From Geodermatophilus arenarius (GTDB lineage: Bacteria; Actinomycetota; Actinomycetes; Mycobacteriales; Geodermatophilaceae), in assembly GCF_042654585.1 (NCBI RefSeq), contig NZ_JBHSGR010000023.1:26500-90499 (forward strand): a DNA stretch of 64,000 nucleotides, in the 5' to 3' direction. Under the pieces are notes generated by a model. That model was not told the DNA's origin, ran no database searches, and saw only the letters and a list, made by a program, of their open reading frames with translations. Of the stretch, positions 50,773-57,730 are shown piece after piece. Position 1 is the first letter of the stretch. Every line of letters begins with the position of its first letter. The translations under genes were made by a program, and so were the position numbers.

Positions 50773-51596
50773 GGAGCCCACGAGCCCGGCGGGTGGCCGG
50801 GCAGGTCGAGGTCGGCGACGACGCCGTGGTGGTCGCTGGCCCAGACGCCGGCGACCGGCTCGTCCAGCACCCGGGCGCAGGAGCGGACCTGCAGCGTCGG
50901 CCCGTGCACGCCGCTGCGCACCAGCACCCAGTCGATGCGCCGGCTGACCGCGGTGGCCACCTCCCCCGCCCGCACCAGCGGGTTCCGGGCGTCGAAGGTG
51001 AACCCGGGATCGGCCGGGTGCAGGGTCTCCCAGGCGTCCTGGAAGCAGACGCTCGTCCCGTCCAGCGACCGGCGTCCGCGCAGGAACTGCGTGCTGGCCG
51101 CGTCGGGCGTCGCGTCGAGGTCGCCGAGGACGACGGCGTGGTCCACCCCGCCGGCCCGGCGCTCGACCGCCCGCGCGGCGGCGAGCGCCTGCTGCTCGCG
51201 CTCGTACTCGTACCCGAACTGCCAGCTGGGCTTGTGGTGGGCGACCAGCACGCGGCCGACCGCGGTGTCCACCTCGGCCAGCAGCGTCGCGCACCACGGG
51301 AAGTCCCGTGCCCGCGGCGTGCAGCGCTGGTCGACCTCCTCGACCACGCGGTGCGGGGCCCGGGTGGCCAGCACGCCGCCCACCCCGTCCTCGGCGGCCC
51401 GGGAGAAGGGGGTCACGGACCAGCCGGGGCCGAGCAGCTCCTCGACGGTGCCGTCGGCGACGGGCACCTCCTGCAGCGCGACGACGTCGGCGTCCAGCCG
51501 GCGCAGCGTCTCCCCGATCAGCGCGCTGCGGCGGGCCCAGTCCGGGTTGGCCGGGCCGAGCACGTTCATGGTCAGGACCCGCAGGGACGCCGCCAT
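50757..51596 (-). CDS. Endonuclease/exonuclease/phosphatase family protein
   Basis: A 279-residue EEP-fold metal-dependent phosphoesterase. Catalytic blocks are LRVLTMNVLGP, DADVVALQEV (metal Glu), VLVAHHKPSW, VVLGDLDATPDAAS (in place of the usual GDFN), RRIDWVLVRSG and the terminal WASDHHGVVADL with the catalytic Asp-His. It has no signal peptide, so it is likely cytoplasmic. The substrate (DNA, phospholipid or small phosphodiester) is unclear. The Asn-to-Asp change in GDLDA is uncommon but found in divergent members. The stop codon is part of the ArsR operator. Confidence 0.88.
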   Translation of the reverse strand: MAASLRVLTMNVLGPANPDWARRSALIGETLRRLDADVVALQEVPVADGTVEELLGPGWSVTPFSRAAEDGVGGVLATRAPHRVVEEVDQRCTPRARDFPWCATLLAEVDTAVGRVLVAHHKPSWQFGYEYEREQQALAAARAVERRAGGVDHAVVLGDLDATPDAASTQFLRGRRSLDGTSVCFQDAWETLHPADPGFTFDARNPLVRAGEVATAVSRRIDWVLVRSGVHGPTLQVRSCARVLDEPVAGVWASDHHGVVADLDLPGHPPGSWAPQPTG

Positions 51597-51773
51597 GCGG
51601 CGCAGTCAACCGCCGCACGGCACGGTCCTCCAGCCCACGTCGCACCCGGTGTCCTCCCCCGGGTGGACGACCGGCCCCCGGCGGGATCAGCCCGGGCGCC
51701 GACGCCCGCGGACGGCCTCCGGACCGAGGCTCGTCCCGCCACCGGCCGGTGGCCCGACGAGAGGAGGCCCGCG

Positions 51774-52247
51774 GTGCCCGGCACGGCGGTGAAGGTGGTC
51801 CTGGGCACGCTGGCGGGGACGGTCGCGCTCGGCGCGGCCGCGGGAGCCGGCGTCCTGGTGACGATGCCCGCCGGCGTGCACGGGTTCGGCGCGATGGTGG
51901 CCGAGCTGCAGGGGCACACCGACACCCGCGACGTCGCCGAGGCCGCCGGGGCGCCGCGCGGCGCGGTGCCGTGGTGGACCCGCGGGGTGGGATCCGGCGT
52001 CACCGTCGTCCGGCCGGGCGAGGCGTACGGGCCCGCCGACGGCAGCGTCCGGGCCGACATGGCCCTCGCGCCCGGCGCCGTCCCGCCCGCGGACTGCACG
52101 CCGCTGCCGCGGCCGGGCATGCCGTGGGACGGCGGCGGCGCCTGGCCCGACCTCACCGGCGAGCCCGCGCTGCTGTGCGAGGGCTGGGTCACCGTCGTGG
52201 TCGACGGCCACCTCTACACCTGGACCGGTCCCGCTCCGCAGGCCTAG
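51774..52247 (+). CDS. Membrane-anchored or exported hypothetical protein
   Basis: A 157-residue protein. The N-terminal hydrophobic stretch (VKVVLGTLAGTVALGAAAGAGVLVTMPAG, about residues 6-34) is a signal anchor or signal peptide without a lipobox. The exported part has two cysteines (ADCTPLP and LLCEGW) that may form a disulfide, and WVTVVVDGHLYTW near the end. No family recognised. GAGGAGG lies seven bases before the GTG at 51774. The stop overlaps the convergent amidohydrolase by four bases. Confidence 0.65.
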   Translation: MPGTAVKVVLGTLAGTVALGAAAGAGVLVTMPAGVHGFGAMVAELQGHTDTRDVAEAAGAPRGAVPWWTRGVGSGVTVVRPGEAYGPADGSVRADMALAPGAVPPADCTPLPRPGMPWDGGGAWPDLTGEPALLCEGWVTVVVDGHLYTWTGPAPQA

Positions 52248-53539
52248 CGGGCGAGCCGCGCCGCCCGCTCGGCGACCTCGGCGCGCAGCGCGTCCACGTC
52301 CACGGTGGTCACCGCGCCGTCGGCGACCACCTGCCGGCCGCCGACCCAGACGTCGCGGACCAGCCGCGAGGCGCCCGACCAGACCAGGTGGGTGAGCAGG
52401 TCGGCCTGGTCGCCGACCGGCTCGAAGCCGAGGTCGCGGGTGTCCACGTGCACGAGGTCCGCGCGCCGGCCCGCCTCGACCTGGCCGAGGTCGGGGCGGC
52501 CGATCGCCTCGGCGGCGCCGCCGGTGGCCAGCCAGAACGCCTCCGCGGCGGGAAGCGCCGTGGCCGCGGACTCCCGCAGCCGGGCCAGCCCTGCGGCCAG
52601 GCGGACGTCGGCGAGCAGGTCCAACCCGTCGTTGGACGCCGGCCCGTCGGTGCCCAGGCCGACCCGGATCCGGCGGTCGAGCATCGCCCGCACCGGCGCG
52701 ATGCCGCTGGCGAGCTTGGCGTTGCTGGCGGGGCAGTGCGCCACGGCGACGTCGTACTCGGCCCACAGCTCCAGGTCGGCGTCGTCGAGGTGCACGCAGT
52801 GCGCGGCCAGCACCCGCCCGCCCAGGACGTCGTGCGCGGCCAGCAGCGCGGGCACCGACAGCCCGTGCGCTTCGAGCAGGCCGTCGCCCTCGGTGGCGGT
52901 CTCGGCCACGTGCAGGTGCAGCAGCATCCCGTGCTCGCGGGTGATCTCGGCGGCGCGGCGCAGCAGGGGCAGCGGGACGGTGTAGGCCGCGTGCGGGCCC
53001 AGGCCGTACTCCACCAGGCCGTCCGCGTCGGCGCGCCCGGCCAGGTCCACCGCGGCGGCCATCTGCTCCTCCAGCGGCGGCATGCCCGGCAGCGGCACCA
53101 TCGGCGCCGCGACCACCACCCGGGCGCCCGTGGCCCCGACCGCCGCGGCGATCCGCTCCGGTGAGAAGTACATCTCCACGCTGGCGGTGACCCCGCCGCG
53201 CAGCATCTCCGCCGACGCGGCGGTCATCGCCACCTCGACGTCGTCCCCGGTCAGCCGCGCCTCCCGCGGCCACATCACCTCGCGCAGCCAGCGGTCCAGC
53301 GGCAGCCCCTCGCCCTGGCCGCGGAACAGCACCATCGGCGCGTGCGAGTGGGCGTTCACCAGCCCCGGCACGAGCAGGCCGGGCAGCGCCACGACCTCGG
53401 CGTCCCCGGCCGGCGGGGCGTCGGCGGCCGGGCCGGCCCACGCGATGCGCCCGTCCTCGACGTCGACGACGGCGTCCGGCACGACGGTGCCCGCCCGGTC
53501 CCCCACGACGACGGCCCGGGCGGTGAGTCGCTGACGCAT
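52244..53539 (-). CDS. Amidohydrolase family protein (MtaD/SsnA-like deaminase)
   Basis: A 431-residue cytoplasmic TIM-barrel hydrolase. Metal ligands are His64 and His66 in VNAHSHAPM, the His of HLHVAET, the His in AHCVHLDD and the Asp in VGLGTDGPASNDGLDLL. A small beta sandwich is formed from both ends (GRIAWAGPAADAP and the C-terminal VRDVWVGGRQVV). Motifs fit the S-adenosylhomocysteine/methylthioadenosine/5'-deoxyadenosine deaminase-like group, so a purine-nucleoside substrate is plausible. GGVTASVEMYF is a typical family segment. Confidence 0.9.
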   Translation of the reverse strand: MRQRLTARAVVVGDRAGTVVPDAVVDVEDGRIAWAGPAADAPPAGDAEVVALPGLLVPGLVNAHSHAPMVLFRGQGEGLPLDRWLREVMWPREARLTGDDVEVAMTAASAEMLRGGVTASVEMYFSPERIAAAVGATGARVVVAAPMVPLPGMPPLEEQMAAAVDLAGRADADGLVEYGLGPHAAYTVPLPLLRRAAEITREHGMLLHLHVAETATEGDGLLEAHGLSVPALLAAHDVLGGRVLAAHCVHLDDADLELWAEYDVAVAHCPASNAKLASGIAPVRAMLDRRIRVGLGTDGPASNDGLDLLADVRLAAGLARLRESAATALPAAEAFWLATGGAAEAIGRPDLGQVEAGRRADLVHVDTRDLGFEPVGDQADLLTHLVWSGASRLVRDVWVGGRQVVADGAVTTVDVDALRAEVAERAARLAR

Positions 53540-53629
53540 GGCGGCACGCTAGCCCCATCCGTCCCGGCCGTCCGGGCAGCGCCCCGCAGGTCCGGGCGAC
53601 GTCCGGACACCGCCCGTACCGTGGGAGCC

Positions 53630-54313
53630 ATGTCCTTCCTGGCCGCTGCGGCATCCTCCGACCAGGGTGGGCTCACCGCCTGGCTGCTCTCCCTCGTGGA
53701 CTCGCTGGGCCCGATCGGCGTCGGCTTCAGCATCCTGCTGGAGACGGTCATCCCGCCGATCCCCAGCGAGGCCGTCCTCGGGGCGGCCGGTGTGCTCATC
53801 GACAGCCCGTTCGCGTTCGTGGCCGTCGTCGGCTGCGCCACCATCGGCTCGATCCTCGGGGCGATCTTCTTCTACTACGTCGGCCGGGCGCTGGGCCCGC
53901 GACGGTCGCACGCCTTTCTCGACCGGCTGCCGCTGGTCGAGACCGCCGACGTCGACAAGACCTTCGCCTGGTTCGAGCGGCACGGCCGCTCCGCGGTGTT
54001 CTTCGGCCGCATGGTGCCGATCGTGCGCAGCTTCATCTCCGTGCCCGCGGGCGTGGTGCGGATGCCGTTCGGCCAGTTCCTCCTCTACTCCGCGGCCGGC
54101 AGCCTGATCTGGAACACCGTCCTGGTGACGCTGGGCTGGCTGGCCCGCGACTTCATCGAGGCGAACCTGCACTACCTGGACTACGTCGTCGTCGCCGTCG
54201 TCGTCCTGGCGGTGGGCTACCTGGTCTACAAGCGGGTGAAGGACATCCGCTCCCACCGGCGGCGGCAGACCACCGCGGGCCGCGCCGAGGACGCCCGCAG
54301 CGCCGACGCGTGA
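53630..54313 (+). CDS. DedA family membrane protein
   Basis: A 227-residue DedA/SNARE-associated-type protein. The re-entrant loop segment is LLETVIPPIPSEAVLGAAGVL. The core motif is FFGRMVPIVRSFISVPAGVVRMPFGQF, with the family Arg residues, followed by GSLIWNTVLVTLGW. About five hydrophobic segments and a basic cytoplasmic tail (YKRVKDIRSHRRRQ). Members are involved in lipid carrier or phospholipid translocation. The ATG at 53630 follows TACCGT by seven bases (leaderless pattern). Its stop overlaps the HAD gene start (GTGA). Confidence 0.92.
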   Translation: MSFLAAAASSDQGGLTAWLLSLVDSLGPIGVGFSILLETVIPPIPSEAVLGAAGVLIDSPFAFVAVVGCATIGSILGAIFFYYVGRALGPRRSHAFLDRLPLVETADVDKTFAWFERHGRSAVFFGRMVPIVRSFISVPAGVVRMPFGQFLLYSAAGSLIWNTVLVTLGWLARDFIEANLHYLDYVVVAVVVLAVGYLVYKRVKDIRSHRRRQTTAGRAEDARSADA

Positions 54314-54975
54314 CACGCCCCCCGCGCCCCGAGGTCGTCGCGTTCGACGTCAACGAGACGCTGCTGGACCTCGCCCCCGTCGCCGCCGCGCTCGTCGAGC
54401 ACGGGCAGCCCGCGGAGCTGCTGCCCACCGTGTTCGGCCGCACCCTGCACACCGGGACGGCGGCCACGGTGGCCGGCGTCTGGCTGCCCTTCCGCGCCGC
54501 CTTCGACTCGGCGCTGGCCCAGCTCACCGACCTGCCCGACGGCGCCCGCTCGGAGGTCGCCGACGCCTTCCTCGAGCTGTCGCCGCACCCCGACGTCGAG
54601 CCCGCGCTGCGCCGCCTCCACGACGCCGGCGTGCGGGTGGTGACGCTGTCGCACGGCTCCCCCGGCGTGGCCGAGGCGGGGCTGGAGCGCGGCGGCGTCA
54701 CGCCGCTGGTCGAGCGGACGCTGACCAGCGAGACCGTGCGCACCTGGAAGCCCTCCCGCGCGGCCTACCTGTGGGCCGCGGGCGCCTGCGGGGTCGAGCC
54801 GTCGCGGATGGCGCTGGTCGCCGCCCACGGCTGGGACGTGCTCGGCGCCGAGCGGGCCGGCCTCACCGGGGCGTGGTTCCCGCGCAGCGAGCGCATGTAC
54901 CCGCCGGGCTACCCGGCGCCGGCCGTCGTCGCCCCGGACCTCGCGGGGGCGGTCGACGCGCTGCTGGCGCCGTGA
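54310..54975 (+). CDS. HAD family hydrolase (haloacid dehalogenase type II)
   Basis: A 221-residue HAD protein. The catalytic Asp13 is in VAFDVNETLLDL, motif II is the Ser/Thr in VVTLSHGSPGVAEA, the Lys is in TWKPSRAAYLWAA, and motif IV is AAHGWDVLGAERAGLTGAW. The alpha-helical cap is of the L-2-haloacid dehalogenase type (LPFRAAFDSALAQLT). It could hydrolyse haloacids or phosphoesters; family annotations are often wrong on this point. It is coupled on both sides: GTGA with DedA and GTGA with the alpha/beta hydrolase. Confidence 0.9.
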   Translation: MTRPPRPEVVAFDVNETLLDLAPVAAALVEHGQPAELLPTVFGRTLHTGTAATVAGVWLPFRAAFDSALAQLTDLPDGARSEVADAFLELSPHPDVEPALRRLHDAGVRVVTLSHGSPGVAEAGLERGGVTPLVERTLTSETVRTWKPSRAAYLWAAGACGVEPSRMALVAAHGWDVLGAERAGLTGAWFPRSERMYPPGYPAPAVVAPDLAGAVDALLAP

Positions 54976-55610
54976 GCTCCCCCGCGCCCGTCGGCACCCC
55001 GCTCGGCCCGGCCGCGGTGCACGCCGACGGCCCGGCCGACGGTGCCCGCGGCACGCTCGTGCTCGGGCACGGCGCCGGCGGTGGCGCCGGGTCGGCCGAC
55101 CTCGTCGCCGTCACGACCTCGGCCGCCGCGGCGGGCTGGCGGGTGCTGCGGGTGGAGCAGCCGTGGCGGGTGGCCGGCAAGCGGATCGCGCCCGCGCCGC
55201 CGCGCCTCGACGTCGCCTGGACCGCCGTCGTCGAGGCGCTGCGGGCCGGCGGCGCGCTGACCGGGCCGCTGGTGTTCGGCGGCCGCAGCGCCGGGGCGCG
55301 GGTGGCCTGCCGGACGGCGACGGCGCTCGGGGCGGACGGTGTGCTGGCGCTGGCGTTCCCGCTGCACCCGCCGGGCCGTCCCGAGCGCAGCCGCGCGGGC
55401 GAGCTCACCGGCGCCGGCGTGCCGCTGGTCGTGGTGCAGGGGGAGACCGACGCGTTCGGCCGGCCCGCGGAGCTGGTCGTGGCGCTGGACGGGGTGCCGT
55501 CGGCGTCGGTGTGCGCGGTGCCGGGCGACCACTCGCTGGGGAGGGCACCGGGGGCCGTGGCCTCCGCGGCGCTGGCCTGGCTGGAGGAGCTCGCCGCCGT
55601 CAGGAGCTGA
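54972..55610 (+). CDS. Alpha/beta hydrolase family protein (TEX30/KANSL3-like)
   Basis: A 212-residue small alpha/beta hydrolase. LVLGHGAGGGAGSADLV is the oxyanion region, LVFGGRSAGARVACRTA is the nucleophile elbow with Ser, GETDAFGRP holds the likely acid, and VPGDHSLGR the likely catalytic His. It has no signal peptide. The physiological substrate is unknown. GTG 54972 overlaps the HAD stop, so DedA, HAD and this gene form one coupled operon, ended by a hairpin at 55612-55671. Confidence 0.88.
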   Translation: MSSPAPVGTPLGPAAVHADGPADGARGTLVLGHGAGGGAGSADLVAVTTSAAAAGWRVLRVEQPWRVAGKRIAPAPPRLDVAWTAVVEALRAGGALTGPLVFGGRSAGARVACRTATALGADGVLALAFPLHPPGRPERSRAGELTGAGVPLVVVQGETDAFGRPAELVVALDGVPSASVCAVPGDHSLGRAPGAVASAALAWLEELAAVRS

Positions 55611-55611
55611 C

Positions 55612-55671
55612 CACCGGATGCGTGCACGAGGGCCCGGCGTGTCCCGCCGTGTCGCGAGCACGCACCCGGTG
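55612..55671. terminator. Bidirectional hairpin terminator
   Basis: 14-base arms (55612-55625 and 55658-55671, CACCGGATGCGTGC/GCACGCACCCGGTG) pair with one G-T. They enclose an inner stem (CGGCG/CGCCG). It begins just after the alpha/beta hydrolase stop and faces the convergent CoxG-like gene. Confidence 0.7.
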
Positions 55672-55688
55672 ATCGACGGAGCGGGCGG

Positions 55689-56777
55689 TCAGCGGCGGCG
55701 GCGGGCCGCGAAGAGGATGAGCAGCAGCACCGCGAGGACGGCGGCGCCGGGGCCGGCGTAGCGGGCGAGCGCGGCGCCGCCGGCCACCTCGAGCAGGTCG
55801 ATCGGCTCGGGCTCCGCGGCCGGCTGGGGGGGCGCCGGAGCCGCGGCGGGCGTGCTGCGCGGCGGGGCGCCGGTGCTCGGCCGGCTCGGCGGGGCGGTGT
55901 TGCGCGACGGCGGCGTGCTCGGCACCGGCCCGCCGACCGCCGCGGCCGGCGCGGTGTCCGAGGCCGACGGGGCGAGGTCCGCCGCGGCCGGCGCGGTGTC
56001 CGACACCGCGGGGATCGAGACGGTGTCGGTTACGCCGGTGACCGGGGCGGTGATCGGCGCGGTCTCCGTGGGCGACGGGGACGACGCCGCGGCGGCCTTC
56101 TTCGCCGGGGCCTTCTCCGCGGGCTTGCGCGCGGCGTCGCCGGCGGACGCCGCGGCCTCCCGCGCCGCGGTGCCGGCCTCGCGCACCGTCTCCGCGACCG
56201 CGTTGTCGCCGGGCACCTGCTCGACCGACTGGGCGACCTCCTCGGCGACCCCGGCCGCGGTGGCCGCGACCTTCCCGGCGACGGTCGGCTCCTGCTGCTC
56301 CGCGGCGGCCGCCCGGTCGACGGTCACGTCGTCGCCGCTGGCCAGCTGGGCGGCGAGCTTGTCGGCGAACTGGCCGAGCAGCTTGTTGCCGACGTCGGTC
56401 ATGACGCCGCGGCCGAACTGGGCCGGGCGACCGGTGATGTTGAGGTCGGTGAGGACGTCGACCCGCGTCGTCGTCCCCTCGCCCTGGAGCTGGGCGGTGA
56501 TGGTGGCCGCCGCCGTCCCGTTGCCCCGCTGGTCCTTGCCGCGCGCGTCGATGACGGCGCGGTGCGCGGCCTCGTCCTTCTCCACGAACGACGCCTTGCC
56601 CTGGTAGGTCAGGTTGATCGGACCGAGCTTGACCTTGACCCGGCCGGTGAAGTCGTCACCGGAGACCGAGTCGAGCGCGGCGCCGGGCATGCACGGGGCG
56701 ATCCGCTCGATGTCGAGCAGGACCCGCCAGGCCTCGTCGACGGGCACGGGGACGGTGAACGAGTTCTCCAGCTGCAC
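55689..56777 (-). CDS. CoxG-family SRPBCC protein with membrane-anchored tail
   Basis: A 362-residue protein. Residues 1-150 are a CoxG/SRPBCC domain (FTVPVPVDEAWRVLLDIERIAPCMPGA; VKVKLGPINLTYQGKASFVE). A long Ala/Pro/Thr-rich linker follows (about 160-325). The C-terminus has one transmembrane helix (PGAAVLAVLLLILFAA, about 342-358) and ends RRRR. CoxG proteins recruit CO-dehydrogenase-type enzymes to the membrane; this fusion carries its own anchor. It is downstream of coxM on the same strand but separated by a 16-bp hairpin. GTG 56777 is the start. Confidence 0.9.
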   Translation of the reverse strand: MQLENSFTVPVPVDEAWRVLLDIERIAPCMPGAALDSVSGDDFTGRVKVKLGPINLTYQGKASFVEKDEAAHRAVIDARGKDQRGNGTAAATITAQLQGEGTTTRVDVLTDLNITGRPAQFGRGVMTDVGNKLLGQFADKLAAQLASGDDVTVDRAAAAEQQEPTVAGKVAATAAGVAEEVAQSVEQVPGDNAVAETVREAGTAAREAAASAGDAARKPAEKAPAKKAAAASSPSPTETAPITAPVTGVTDTVSIPAVSDTAPAAADLAPSASDTAPAAAVGGPVPSTPPSRNTAPPSRPSTGAPPRSTPAAAPAPPQPAAEPEPIDLLEVAGGAALARYAGPGAAVLAVLLLILFAARRRR

Positions 56778-56804
56778 GGTGCGACCTCCGGGTGGGGAAC
56801 GGAC

Positions 56805-56840
56805 CTCGGCCGGTCCGCCCGGGAGGGCGGGCCGGCCGAG
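56805..56840 (-). terminator. Hairpin between coxM and coxG
   Basis: 16-base arms (56805-56820 and 56825-56840) pair with one G-T around the loop GGGA. It lies 32 bases after the coxM stop and 28 bases before the coxG start, and may reduce coxG expression relative to the upstream genes. Confidence 0.75.
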
Positions 56841-56872
56841 GGAACGGGCGGGAGCCGGGGTTGTGCCGGACG

Positions 56873-57730
56873 TTACAGCCCGGCCGCGGCGGTGACCGCG
56901 CGGCGGGTGAGCACCTGCGCGAGGTGCTCGCGGTAGTCGGCCTGGGCGTTGAGGTCGCTGCTCGGGCTGGTGCCCTCGGCCGCCGACCGCGCCGCGGAGG
57001 CCACCGCGTCCGGGGACGCGGCGGCGCCGGACAGCGCGGCCTCGGTGGCCGACGCCCGCAGCGGGGTCGGGCCCATGTTGGTCAGCCCGATCCGCGCCTC
57101 GGCGATGTGCCCGTTCTCGCGCCGTACCGCCGCGGCGACCGCGACGATCGACCACGCCTGCGCCACGCGGTTGAACTTCTCGTAGCGCACGCCCCAGTCG
57201 CCGGTCAGCTTGGGCACCCGGATCTCGACCAGGACCTCCCCCTCGTCGAGGGCGGTGGTCAGGTAGTCGACGAAGAACTCCCGCGCGGGCACCGTGCGGC
57301 GCCCGTCCGGCCCGGCGATCACCATCTCGGCGTCCAGCGCGAGCGCCACCGCCGGCAGGTCACCGGCCGGGTCGGCGTGCGCCAGGGCGCCGCCGAAGGT
57401 GCCGCGCCGGCGGGTCTGCCGGTCGGCCACCGTCTCGGTCGCCTCCGCGACCAGCTTCGCGTGCCGGGCGATGAGCGGGTCGGTGAGGACGTCGGCGTGC
57501 GTGGTCATGGCGCCGATGACCAGGGAGTCGCCCTCCTCGCGGACGCCGCGCATCTCCGCCACCCGGCCGAGGTCGACGATCGTCTCCGGCGCGGCCAGGC
57601 GCAGCCGCATGACCGGGATGAGCGACTGCCCGCCCGCCATCACCTTGACGTCCTCGCCGCCGTCGGCGACCGCCTGGACGGCCTCCTCGACCGTCGTCGG
57701 CCGGACGTACTCGAACGGGGCGGGGATCAC
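56873..57730 (-). CDS. CoxM-like FAD-binding subunit (xanthine dehydrogenase family)
   Basis: A 285-residue FAD subunit. The FAD motifs are VMAGGQSLIPVMRLR and RRGTFGGALAHADPAGDLPA, preceded by the family start FEYVRPTTVEEAVQAV. A C-terminal CO-dehydrogenase flavoprotein domain has SWIVAVAA-like WSIVAVAAAVRRENGHIAEARIGLTNMG. It transfers electrons from the 2Fe-2S subunit to quinone or other acceptors. GTG 57730 overlaps the CoxL-type stop (GTGA). Confidence 0.92.
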   Translation of the reverse strand: MIPAPFEYVRPTTVEEAVQAVADGGEDVKVMAGGQSLIPVMRLRLAAPETIVDLGRVAEMRGVREEGDSLVIGAMTTHADVLTDPLIARHAKLVAEATETVADRQTRRRGTFGGALAHADPAGDLPAVALALDAEMVIAGPDGRRTVPAREFFVDYLTTALDEGEVLVEIRVPKLTGDWGVRYEKFNRVAQAWSIVAVAAAVRRENGHIAEARIGLTNMGPTPLRASATEAALSGAAASPDAVASAARSAAEGTSPSSDLNAQADYREHLAQVLTRRAVTAAAGL

